23,734 bases of DNA from Vermamoeba vermiformis (lineage: Eukaryota > Tubulinea > Echinamoebida), in NCBI GenBank assembly GCA_045837725.1, contig JBEWZL010000028.1:1-23734 (forward strand). Reading direction: 5' to 3'. The translations under genes and the position numbers were made by a program. The notes under the pieces were generated by a model. That model was not told where the DNA came from, did not search any database, and saw only the letters and a list, made by a program, of their open reading frames with translations. This document shows, piece after piece, positions 1 to 9,418 of the stretch (its first letter is position 1; each line of letters starts with the position of its first letter).

Positions 1-12
1 GTTAAATTAGAT

Positions 13-37
13 AAAATGAGATATCTCTCGTTTTATT
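13..37. repeat. Left copy of a 25-bp palindromic repeat
   Basis: This copy matches the one at 4501-4525 at 22 of 25 positions in the same orientation. The core TGAGA-TATC-TCTCG, flanked by AAAA and TTTT, can fold into a stem of about 9 bp with one wobble pair. Because it is nearly palindromic, the pair also reads as terminal inverted repeats. It overlaps the poly(A) signal of the minus-strand gene that ends at 61 (AATAAA on the minus strand, plus 32-37). It could be an element end, a 3'-end processing signal, or both. Confidence 0.6.
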
Positions 38-60
38 GAAATTTGCTATGACAAATCGTC

Positions 61-1394
61 TTAGAAAAAACGTGATGAAGGACTATTGTATGGGCCATTG
101 TATGAGGGTGTTCCCGAGTAGTAGTTTGGTGGCACAACATAGTGAGGCTCTTGGCGCATCTGAGGTATTGGTGCTTGTACGACAACAACCTTTTCCTTCT
201 CTTTCGCGTCAGCTTTCACGTGCGACAATATGCGTTGCACAACTTCATCCAATGTCTTGATTGAACTATTGACTGCCTTTATCTCGTCAGACAAAGACTT
301 CAATCGTTCTTCGATGGCAGTATGCTTTGCGTTGGTTGTGTTGTTCAAGAGTACGAGCTGACGAGATGTTTTATCATGCTGTGAACTGATGGTTGCTGAT
401 AAAGCAGAGATATTCTGTCCAATGCTTGCAACATCAGCAAGCAATTCGGTGAGCTGTGGTGAGACCTGATTCGACAGATTGTTGTCTGATTTATGACGCT
501 TACGGGCGCGGTCATCTTCACTATCAGAGTCCTCGCGTGTACGAGATCGAGTGCTTTTTGATGGCAGTTCCGAGTCATCACTGGCTGGTCTTTGTTTCTT
601 TGGGCGTGCAGTAGTTCCGTTGTTGGTCACGTGCTCTCTCCACAATTGTTCAATGTGCATAGGCTCATCGTCGTTGTTTTTATACCCATTATTGGTTACT
701 GATCCTGGTTGAACCAAAGCAAAATGATCTTCACCATCACTGTTGATATGCAGGGCGATTAACGGTTTTGAGGTGGATTTTGCCTTTAAACATGCGGCAA
801 TTGTACACACACCGTATTTCTTTGCAAAGCAATCATCGCCCTTCTCGTGGAACGCCTCTTTGTAGATGAGAGCATCAAATTCAACGTATAAGCGACTCTT
901 GTACTTGATTTGCAGTCCTTGATCGTGGTCGTAAAATTTGTGATCGATGCCTTCATCAATGAGCTTCATGCCTTTGTCTATCCACAATTCTAAATTATGA
1001 TCAGCAATCAAGACAATTATGCTGTGTACAGTTGGTCACCTACGCAGAGTTCTTTCATCGGCTTCACGTTCAGTGGCTTGTGTAGCGTGTGTAGGTGTGG
1101 GCATGTCAAGTCCGTCATCTAGCAATTTATAAGAACAGCGTGGCATCGATAACACTCACCTTCAAAATCATTCACTGCTTCATAGATGTCACGCACAGCA
1201 CTAAAATTGATCTGCTTCATGTGCCCAGTAACGGTAAGCCCCGATGCAACGACAGAGAGCACACGACTATTGCAAGTAGTTAGATCATGTAAATTGATGC
1301 TGAGGGGCGTACCGATCATTATGGTTATGCCAGCTCCATTTCGAAAGACGTAGTATTGATCCCGTTTTGATTGCACCATTTGCAATCTTGTCAT
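61..1394 (-). CDS. Nuclear coiled-coil protein of unknown function, partner gene of the DUF7869 gene
   Basis: I do not recognise this family. Two exons fit best: 1394-1160 and 989-61. The 170-nt intron has donor GTGAGT and an acceptor at TTTAG, and the joined frame encodes about 387 residues. The ATG at 1394 is directly preceded by an in-frame TGA, which supports this start. The N-terminal 230 residues look globular. They are followed by a Ser/Asp/Glu-rich basic stretch with an NLS-like RARKRHK. Next comes a heptad-like coiled coil (about residues 250-340), then a Pro/Tyr/Asn-rich tail ending SSRFF. It is transcribed away from the DUF7869 gene, and both genes end at copies of the same 25-bp repeat. 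I infer an accessory or DNA-binding protein of one mobile element. An unrelated host gene is possible. The first residues and the intron are less certain than the second exon. Confidence 0.6.
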
Positions 1395-2148
1395 TCAGCG
1401 ACTCGTGCAAAATGCACGGTATCATCACATGCGCGTCAGATAATAACAAACTATGAATCATCAGTTAAAATAATAAATGAAAGCAGTAAACAAATGCAAA
1501 TTATCAAGTGTCGAAGTAGTGAAGTAATTTACGTAACGACCCGCCAATAACGGAGATTTAATTTTCATACGTTGCAATAAATTAATTACCAGTAATAATT
1601 ATTAAATATTATTTACAAGGTTGATTTATGAATGAGAACAATAGATATAATTATCTCGTAGTTAATTAATAATATTTACCAATAATGTTTGAGCTTCGAT
1701 CCGGGAGTGGATGGCGGGACAATATCTCGTACTTGCAATGTAATATTATCAATAGACTCCCCTTGATAAATTCGTATAAGAACAGGGTCCAGAGTGGCTG
1801 CCGACATGTGTGGTGTTCAATAACAAAAATAAAATAAACTAAAAACAGAGTTTCAGACCCTGAGAAAACCAACTCGAATTTTATCGTATTTACAATATAT
1901 AACATGATATAAGCACCACAATAGGCACTATATAGGGTCGCAGCTATCTCACTTTGAAGGTAATCAGTTTGGTTAATTTTTTTTTAAATCCAAGCGACCA
2001 GATGTGTTTGGCTATTTAATCGAGTGATTGTATTATGAATAATTACAATAGTAACAGTAATAATATGTGCAATAACACCCATCATTGTAGATAAATTGCT
2101 GAAGCCGTCACGTGCCGATAACGCAATAATTAATTTAATAATTGTCGA
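1395..2148. other. AT-rich intergenic centre between two divergent genes
   Basis: This 754-nt stretch separates the two divergent genes and should hold both promoters. It is rich in TAAT/ATTA runs, for example 1560-1680. Short reading frames exist on both strands, but none has splice structure, low-AT coding character or a recognisable domain. I see no RNA gene or clear repeat. Confidence 0.5.
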
Positions 2149-4486
2149 ATGGACTGGATCTGCGATTTTGACACAACAAAAGTCTTCAATAAGGGTATGG
2201 GCATTTATATCTATCTGCATTTCATTAATATATGTAGATGAAGATGAGACAACAAGCACGAGCGATGATCGGCGGTCGTGGATTTACGAGGTTGATAGCA
2301 ATAAAATTTTTGACGGTACGTATCGTTCTACAATTAGCTGCATTGCTTACACATAATAGATATTAATAGACGAGTATCCTCAATCTATGACCCCTCCCCA
2401 AAACGCACTTACAAATCCGAGACTCGAAAGTTGCGCGTCGCGTCACCATCACGAAAGCAGCTTAAGCTATGTAATTTCAATGAAAAGCTGTTGCAATACA
2501 AGTGCTGCAAACAACTGTGTATGAGGCAATTTAATGTCCAGAAGATTGAACGCTTACGACTGCCATACTCTGAGAAATCTGAGCGCGAAAGGTACGTACC
2601 TCATGTTTCTGCTAAATGCCTGACACGATGGCAGGTCAAGATGGCTACTTGATTCCCTTAATGCGATGAAAGTTGATCAAGGAAGTGACAAGCCTCCGAC
2701 GATTTGTTACAAGCTTGACGGTCTTGAAGTCTGTCAACGCGCTTTCATCAAACTGCTTGGAATCAGTACAAACAAGCTTGCACCTCTGCTACAACAAATC
2801 AAACAAGAGTCTAGTTGCTCTGTCATTCCACATGGTAATGCCCTCAGATTGTATTCATCAGCTCAATTACAGTCGGTGCAAAGTTTTGTGCTCAGCTTGA
2901 TGTCCATATTTTTCGATGAACAACCTGATAGTGATCAATGGCACTGCCCTATTGCGCTTAACAAAAAGCTTCTTTACGCTCAATATGCTTCAGAATTTGA
3001 GGAAACGCATCGCATAGCATCGCTGAGTACTTTCTATACGACAATTTCTCAGTACGCATGGATCAAATTCCCAAAGACTACGCGGTTGGGCAAATGTGAC
3101 GAATGTGTGGAGCTCAGAATGTAAGTTTCTTCCATACTCACAGTGAAGCTAATCTTGCGTAGGAAGTTGCAACAAGCTGCTGCAGTGTCCCAAACTCAAG
3201 TTACCAACGTTCAAAAGCAAGTGGCAAAGCACAACGCATTGCAAAAGTTAGAACGGCTGACATATTCTAACCGAAAGCTAATCGCTAGCTTTTTGATTTG
3301 GCAAATGATATGGGATGGCTATTCAGGGATTTTGATTCCGCACATTGCCTGGTCTCAGTTCCCAAAATCTTGGCTCCGTCTTGCACGTTTGCGATTGCAA
3401 ATATCCGGACTTATCAACCACAACACCAAGCGACGTACTCTGTTTGTCTCAATTGCACAACAGTATAGTCACGACAGCAATTACAGCATCAATCTACTAG
3501 CCATTCACATAGTTTCGCAAATCAGAGATGGTCAGGCTCTGCCACCAACAATGGTATTTCAAAGCGACAACTGCTGGCGAGAGAACAAAAATACCTACGT
3601 TTTTGGCTTTTTTGCGGTTTTGCTGCTCAAAAAGTTTACCAATACCATCTATTTCATTTGCCTTCCTCAAGGACACACTCATACAGACATTGACCAAGAG
3701 AACGTGCCAGTGGCTATTGGACTCAAGTCACATAATCTCCTTACGGGCGACGATGAAGATGTCAAAGAGTACATTAAGAGTTGCTACAATTCGCCGCCAG
3801 AAGTGCGATTGGTAAAAACTATCTATGATTATCGTGGCTGGCTTGCCCCATATCTACCAAAGCTCACTGGGCACACAAAGCCCCATGTTTTTCGATTCAC
3901 TGTCAATGCACAAGGAAGCGTTGTAATGCATTGGCGCAATTACACGGCAACAGATGAGGAGTGGAAAGGGGGTGCAGATGGTGACGATATTGTTATCCTT
4001 CACAATATTCCAGCGGACAAACCAATCAAGATTGAACCAAAGCCAATTGACGACAAAGTGATTGAAGCGACCAGAAAAACTTACGACAAACTATCTGAGG
4101 AACAGCAACAATACTTTGAAGAATTATTCAATGCCGATCAGCCTGCAGAAGACGACACAACTGCAATTGATCTACTAGATATTGAGTTTGACAGCCCAAC
4201 AACAAATTATGAATTGATGTTCTTGCCACCACAGCAGCGTCACCATGACCAGTCCACAACCTCAGTGAAAGTGGTGCACGAGGCAGTGCACCCTGATGTT
4301 GATGCTGTCATACCAGAGACTTATCCAGATGAAGATGAATTAGATGAAAATGACTATGATGCCCCAGTGTTGATACAGCCAGTGACAAGTACTGAGTGGA
4401 TTGCACGTGAATACCGAAATATAAACACAACTGACTATGGAAGAACAAAGCGAAACAAAAAACCAAACAAGCGATATGACGATTGA
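2149..4486 (+). CDS. DUF7869-type protein, transposase-like
   Basis: Five exons join in frame: 2149-2194, 2238-2315, 2360-2591, 2635-3120 and 3163-4486. The introns are 43, 44, 43 and 42 nt, giving 721 residues. The start MDWICDFD is chosen because the short introns then splice perfectly through an acidic N-terminal region. A Cys-rich segment (CNF...YKCCKQLC) precedes SRWLLDSL and EVCQRAF, both typical of the family. Then come KCDEC, WDGYSG, HDSNYSINLL, SDNCWRENKN and HTHTDIDQ, followed by IYDYRGWL, PHVFRF and DEEWKGG. The ordered D(G), D(N) and D(I)D residues resemble the acidic residues of RNase-H-fold transposases; this fold assignment is inference. The last 130 residues are acidic and end in a basic tail (RTKRNKKPNKR). 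The frame is intact over the whole length. It is paired with the divergent gene at 61-1394. Confidence 0.85.
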
Positions 4487-4495
4487 AGTCAAACA

Positions 4496-4501
4496 AATAA
4501 A
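4496..4501 (+). terminator. Poly(A) signal of the DUF7869 gene
   Basis: AATAAA lies 10 nt after the TGA and runs straight into the palindromic repeat at 4501-4525. On the other side, the minus-strand gene has the same order: stop, AATAAA, palindrome. Confidence 0.6.
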
Positions 4502-4525
4502 AAATGAGATACCTCTCAATTTATT
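4501..4525. repeat. Right copy of the 25-bp palindromic repeat
   Basis: This copy has a perfect 5-bp inverted repeat, TGAGA-TACC-TCTCA, extended by A/T arms. It matches 13-37 at 22 of 25 positions. It lies immediately 3' of the poly(A) signal of the plus-strand gene and 58 nt before the first visible exon of the UBA2 gene, so it is the natural right boundary of the candidate element. Confidence 0.6.
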
Positions 4526-4583
4526 TAATACAACTTTTTTGGTAATAATACACTCTTTGAACGTGTTGTTGACAATTAAGTAG

Positions 4584-6362
4584 GTGGACATGGACACTAT
4601 TAGCACTAGCAACCTAAATCGTCAATTCTTATTCTGCTTTGATGAGGACAAAGGAAAAGGGCTCAAAAAATACAAAGCCGAGGTAATTATTATTATCGTT
4701 TCTATTATATCCCTCTCTTTCATCATATTTATTATTCTTTTTGCCCAATTCGCCAAATTTCATGTGTCACAAAGTAAAATCGTGTTCACCGTTCACCGCG
4801 TTGATTTAGGTAGTCGCCGAACAAATACAGCAATTCGTTCCCAATATTGATATTCGTCCTATCACTCAAAAAGTGCAGTCCTTGCCGCTGTCAGGCTACG
4901 ATCAATTCACGTGCTTATTTGGCGCTCTCGATAACTCAGGTAATAGGATTAACAGAGCAGTATAGACGTTGAAAACACAGCTAATAACAAGGTCAACCAG
5001 ATGCTAGATATTACATCAATAAAATGAGCCAGTATTTCGGGATCCCGCTAATTGACGGAGGAACCGAAGGAAATATCGGACAAATCACTACTTATGCAAA
5101 GGTAGGCTGGTTTAGAGTATTTCGGTACCTAATCGATAAATAGGGCATCTCTTGTTACGCTTGTGATCCACATCCAGCACCAAAAAAGTTTCCCTATTGT
5201 ACAATCCGAGATAATCCATCAACCATTCAGCATTGCGTCATTTGGGCGAAATTCACTTTTAAGTACGTACAATCTCCCTAATTTTGGCGTTATTGCTGAT
5301 GGATTTTAGTTTAATTTGGAATGAAGAGCTGATCTCAGAAGTTAATTTGACCGAAGCCGACAAACAAGACATTGACTTGAAAAAACTGTCCATGAAGGAC
5401 ACTTTCAGCAAGGTATTTACTCGGTTTAAAAGATTTGGTTTAATATTGACTTGCAGCTGTTCGGCGAACATCTCAGACTGGACAATTACAACCTACAAGG
5501 AGGAGTGGCCATCGATCAATATAGTGCTGGCAGTCTCGAACACAACATATCTGTATTTGCTAGAACGTAAGTGCACTGAGCCACGTGACTCCCTCTGACG
5601 CCATCGCAGATTTGAACAGTTAAATGACAGAGCTCAACACGGCGTCATTCTGTTCGACAAAGATGATCTTGATATGGTTGCATTCACCGCCGCATTGACC
5701 AATATTAGAGCGCATTGTTTTGGTATTCCAATGACCACCATCTTTGAGGTAAAAAGTAAGCCACAGTAACGCATGTCGCAATCTTGGCGGACGCAACAAT
5801 GATAATTGCTTTTGCAGAAATTGCAGGCAACATCATTCCTGCGGGAGCCACGGCCAATTCTACGATTGCAGGACTGATGACATTGCAGTTCATCCGACTG
5901 CTCACTGGTCAAACAATGAACAAGTAAGTACCGTATGTATCGTACTGATCGTTAATACTCACGCCATAGTATAAACAATCAGATTAAACTTGATCGAAGT
6001 ACCGAGCGAAGAGATGAAGATGATTCTCAAGACTGAGTTACCGCGCAAAACTTGTGATGTGTGTGGTGTCAATGTAGTGCGCATCGGAGTTGATGAGCAA
6101 ACGACCACCGTAGCCCAGTTTGTACAACTAGTGCGAGAAACGCGACAAATTGAGCCTTTAATCATGCTACCGTAAGCTTGTATTTGAAGTAGAAGGCAAT
6201 TAGTGACGTTCTTTTAGGGATGCATCGGTTTTGGACCCTTCAGCGACAGATTTGCTGTTCAGTCGCGTCAATTGGAACACGATCATGGACGTGGATGATC
6301 TCGACGCAGATTCATCGTCTGCCGTGCCTTTATTCAAAATCATTCTTTCCAAGATACATTAA
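4584..6362 (+). CDS. UBA2: SUMO-activating enzyme E1 catalytic subunit (UBA2/SAE2-like), 5' end missing
   Basis: It would activate SUMO with ATP and carry it as a thioester before passing it to UBC9. Visible exons: 4584-4682, 4810-4939, 4981-5101 (one unresolved spot), 5144-5262, 5310-5412, 5457-5566, 5610-5755, 5818-5923, 5983-6171 and 6218-6362. Diagnostic blocks are VDMDTISTSNLNRQFLF, KAEVVAEQIQ, PLIDGGTEG, the catalytic cysteine in FPYCTIR followed by CVIWAKFTFN, AGNIIPAGATANSTIAGL, and a ubiquitin-fold tail. Two CxxC pairs (CYAC, CDVC) match the UBA2 zinc site. CTIR plus AGNIIPA indicate UBA2 rather than UBA3. The N-terminal GxGGxG Rossmann part is absent: the first exon starts straight after an acceptor at 4583, and upstream lies the candidate transposon. 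In 4981-5101 the frame changes between two ATGs 23 nt apart (5001 and 5024); dropping one 23-nt unit gives a VNQM-SQYFGIPL reading like yeast Uba2. The stop (6360-6362) abuts the stop of the convergent E3 gene. Confidence 0.9.
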
Positions 6363-7906
6363 TCAATTCAACAATGAAGTAATAAACTCTCGGCAAGCTC
6401 TTCTGTCTTCTGGCGTCAAATATCGAACGTTGGATTGCACCACTAAGAGCTATTAGAATGACAAGTGTTGATAGAATTACTTACCGTTTTTAATGAGTGC
6501 CAAGGTGGTACTACTGCTCGGTACTATCGTTCTTCCGCCTGTCAGGTCGAGATCGAAAACGATATTATCGGCTACTTGTGAATCCGAGTCTGAATACACA
6601 TCTGACTGCGCCGAGTGCAAAGAAGACTCTGAATCAGACTCTGAATCCGAGAAGGAATCAGATAGGATAATCATGTCAGTAGCTCGTTGTTGAACTTGGA
6701 CCGTTGGCTGGGTTGCCTCTGGACTGCGATTGGTATTATTTACGTTGGTTGCACGGATTGAGCTGTTCGCGATATTCATAGTATTGACATTGTTCATGTT
6801 GTTAGCGTTCGAGTTGTTTGATTGATGCCCGTTGAAGGCATTGACCTGCTTATTAAGATTGATTGCTGGGTTGACAACGTTAGAATTGTTTAGGTTCGCG
6901 TTGTCAGCACTGGTTAAGCTGTTCCTATTGTTCGTATTATTTGTGTTAGGTATCGCTGAATTGCCAATGTTTGAATTGTTTGGGTTCACGGTGACGTTAT
7001 TGTTGTTCATTTTTTTACTCCCGCAGGACCCATCTTTTTCACCCCTGGGCTCTTTGGAGGCACTTTTGCAGGGTTTGGATGGACAATGGGATCTAAAGAA
7101 TTTCGTCGGACATTATTCTTGGCTAGACTCGGACTGGCTGGGTGAATCAAATTATTATTCGGCGCGTTGACCGGGCTGGCACTGCGGGTAACTTGTACGG
7201 GTTGATTGTCTTTGTTTGGAGACCGCTTTAGAACAGAGCGGAAATCAGTCTGGCTAGGACTCGTAGCCGCGCGGTGCATCGGTGGACTGGAGGTTTTCTT
7301 CAATCCACCTGACACCGATGTCAACATTTGCTGATTTAATTGAACAGAGGATCTCAGCCCCCCAATTCTGGGAACGGTAATCACATGCTCGTCGTCGAGA
7401 CCCACTGCCTTCCACTTGCCGTTGGCAGGATTGAATTCGATATTTTCAATGTCATCGATTCGAGGGTTTGTGCATAAGGTGTCCAAAATTCTTTTGAGAG
7501 TTGCATCGCGCACCAAATTATCCTGCGCTCTTATTAAAAAACTTTGCTAAGCGTAGATGACCAATAGTACGTACATGATCCAATTCTTTATTGCAGTTTG
7601 GAATTGGACACACGGACAGATCCACAATTGACTTGAACATGGCTATTGACTACGTAGAGATGGTTAATAATTGTGAATAAATGGATCCAAGCTCCGAAAG
7701 AATTGATCGGATGCCGAAAGAAATTCACTTTTCACTCACTTCTCTGTCAAAGCATTGGATATGCTCGCATAGGTGGCCTTTAACGGGATCTTGCAGTCTG
7801 TCCTTGCTTAAAGGGCAGTAGATCGAAATTAACTCTACATTTCGTTAACGTAATGCTCTTTACATTGCTGCTTATGGACGATCATACCTGTTATCTCAAT
7901 ATTCAT
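6363..7906 (-). CDS. SIZ/PIAS-type SP-RING SUMO E3 ligase with SUMO-interacting motifs
   Basis: It would position UBC9~SUMO on substrates. Exons: 7906-7888, 7834-7740, 7649-7575, 7522 onward, and 6442-6363 after a 42-nt intron whose donor is at 6484. The SP-RING starts at residue 13: CPLSKDRLQDP, CEH, QCFD, then CPIPNCNKELDH and DNLV...LKRILDTL...GKWKAV. Predicted zinc ligands are C29, H31, C52 and C57; CxxxxC replaces the usual CxxC. The N terminus is minimal, with no SAP or PINIT domain. A Ser/Pro/Lys-rich linker leads to a stop at 7007-7009 that overlaps an ATG in another frame (ATGA at 7007-7010) after a run of seven A. The second frame (7010-6485) is Asn-rich and holds two SIM-like motifs: IILSD followed by Ser/Asp/Glu repeats, and IVFDLDLT. 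The two frames may be one protein joined by an intron (a GT at about 7033 to AG at about 6960 fits) or by an A-run length difference, or two proteins. The SP-RING call is firm; the join is not. Confidence 0.82.
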
Positions 7907-8056
7907 TTCCGTTACTAGTAAGAGTAGTGTTTGTGGTAACTTGACAGATAATTGAATTAATTTCACAACCTGAAATGACTTCGGAGCGCGGAAGTTCAAG
8001 TTTGTGATTGAAAAAGCGAATTGTTCTATTCTTTCGTGTTAATAAGATTGAATTTA

Positions 8057-9289
8057 TTAATCGGATCGGTACGTTGATAAGATTTGAGAGATGTGTTTAC
8101 GGTAACTGGTAATATCGGCTTGCGTAAAATCAAACGGAGAATTAGAAAGAATGCATTCCAGATATTTCAATAAGAACACTCCGCAATCGTAGCCATTCAT
8201 TTGCTTCGGTGTTGACATGGCGCAGATACTCCATCGAGTCTGGGCTGAGACGCCTAATTCTTTAGTGAAGCATTTTTGAATTTTCTGAAACGGAAACGGT
8301 TAATATTCCCACAAGTCAGTGGAATGATCATTTGGATCTTACTTTTGCCTCTTTTTGAGCGTTAGCGCTCATCGAATCATAGATCTGAATTTGGAACGAA
8401 GCGAGATCTACGACAGCCAACTTCCAGTGTATATTGGACACATTGATAGGTATTATTAAATATTGCGCATGCAGGTAATCTTTCTGAATACAACGATGAG
8501 TGCTGTGGTGCTGCGAGAAGCAGGTCAATTACCTCAGAGAGCCACTCTTTGACGAATTTGTAGCCTTTGTCCGCCAATCCGGTGTAGAAAAACGTCTGAA
8601 AGAAGTAATATGTGTTCGGATTTCCTCCGTTGTGCAGGAATTCGCGCTTCAAATACTCTGAGTACGCGTTGACAATTGAATCGTTGAGAAAGACGCCCTC
8701 CTCAAGTCTCTGCAAGTCAGTCTTGCGCACAGGCACGCCGCCAATGATATTGACGTACAAACTCGGCGCTGACACCGCGGTCGTGCTCACTTGTGTCAAG
8801 TCCAAGTCATAGACAATCGAGTCGTCGAGAGGTTGATCCTCGCTGACCTCGAGTGGCGTGTCTTGGACCGCTTGATTATTCTGATGGATTGGCGCATGTC
8901 TCTTGTTTTCATGCAGAGAAGCAGTTGAAGCAATAACTCTCGCATTCTGGTCCTTCAGCGTGTTTGGCCACGAAGATCCATTGTACGACTGTTGTTGTCG
9001 CTGAGATACCGCTCTTGCGTTGTAATTAAGATCATTTCCTGAATATGACGGTATTAAAGGTCGTTCTACCGATTCTCGTGCCGAATAGTCATATTTAGCG
9101 AGTGGTTTCTTAATCTCGGCGACTGCACCAATTAAAATTAATTAAAAATCAGAAATTCAACATCAAATTTAGGAGAAATGGAAAAAATAATACCTTCGTT
9201 ATCTGCTCCGGTGTCGCACAACGAAAGCTGAGCAGTTGCAGGAAGTTATTACTAGTAACAGACGACTGACTACGTACCCAGCAGCCCAT
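8057..9289 (-). CDS. ULP/SENP-family SUMO protease
   Basis: This C48 cysteine protease would trim the SUMO precursor to its Gly-Gly end and remove SUMO from targets. Five exons (9289-9278, 9227-9194, 9122-8533, 8483-8343, 8284-8057) encode 334 residues. The catalytic domain begins near residue 138: GVPVRKTDLQRLEEGVFLND, then YYFFQTFFY. The predicted catalytic residues are H231 in HWKLAVVD, D248 in IYDSM and C293 in NGYDCGVF, with Q287 as the oxyanion-hole residue. The H-to-D spacing of 17 equals that of human SENP2. The N-terminal 130 residues are low complexity and contain IVYDLDLTQ (residues 118-126), a SUMO-interaction-like motif shared with two neighbours. The protein starts MGCWLS, which fits N-myristoylation (G2, S6) plus palmitoylation (C3). 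The TAA stop overlaps an AATAAA signal. It lies 129 nt downstream of UBC9 and 150 nt upstream of the E3 gene, on the same strand. Confidence 0.92.
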
Positions 9290-9418
9290 TTTAGAATAGT
9301 TTCGTTAATATAACAAAGGTTGAGCTGCGCGATGACTCTTGCAGTAACAAAAGAAGAATTGAAATAAATACGAAAATTGAAATTTTATTGAGAATCACAA
9401 CGGCGGAGATTCCTAATT

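Larger units (their letters stand above)
13..4525. mobile_element. Candidate two-gene DNA transposon, about 4.5 kb
   Basis: Two genes are transcribed outward from a shared 754-nt AT-rich centre. The outer boundaries carry the same palindromic 25-bp repeat. One gene encodes a DUF7869-type protein, a family that occurs in many copies in eukaryotic genomes and resembles transposase-type enzymes in its conserved acidic residues. The element sits where the 5' part of the UBA2 gene should be, in a locus whose other introns are mostly 41-60 nt. I see no convincing target-site duplication, and the left end is only 13 bases from the window edge, so the ends are provisional. Both reading frames are open, so if it is mobile it looks recent. 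The alternative is a pair of domesticated host genes with shared 3'-end signals. Confidence 0.45.

Noticed and set aside
3540-3720. Reading the DUF7869 gene as a retroviral-type integrase
   Set aside because: The motif order (DG, DN, HTHTDIDQ and the IYDYRGWL tail) fits the DUF7869 family; no reverse transcriptase, protease or capsid-like region and no LTRs are seen.
4340-4612. Hydrophobic minus-strand frames opposite the 3' end of the DUF7869 gene
   Set aside because: They lie antisense to a well-supported exon with acidic codons; the hydrophobicity is the mirror of GAT/GAA-rich sequence.
4584-6362. Assigning the E1 as UBA3 (NEDD8 pathway)
   Set aside because: FPYCTIR followed by CVIWAK, the AGNIIPA block and the neighbouring UBC9 and SUMO genes all point to UBA2.
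6800-7010. AAT/AAC-rich stretch as a microsatellite
   Set aside because: Codon choice varies and the frame stays open, so it is better read as a poly-Asn-type low-complexity coding region.
6493-7170. Plus-strand frames rich in Ser/Glu or Leu/Phe opposite the E3 gene
   Set aside because: They are antisense to the Asn/Ser-rich E3 exon and lack splice or domain support.
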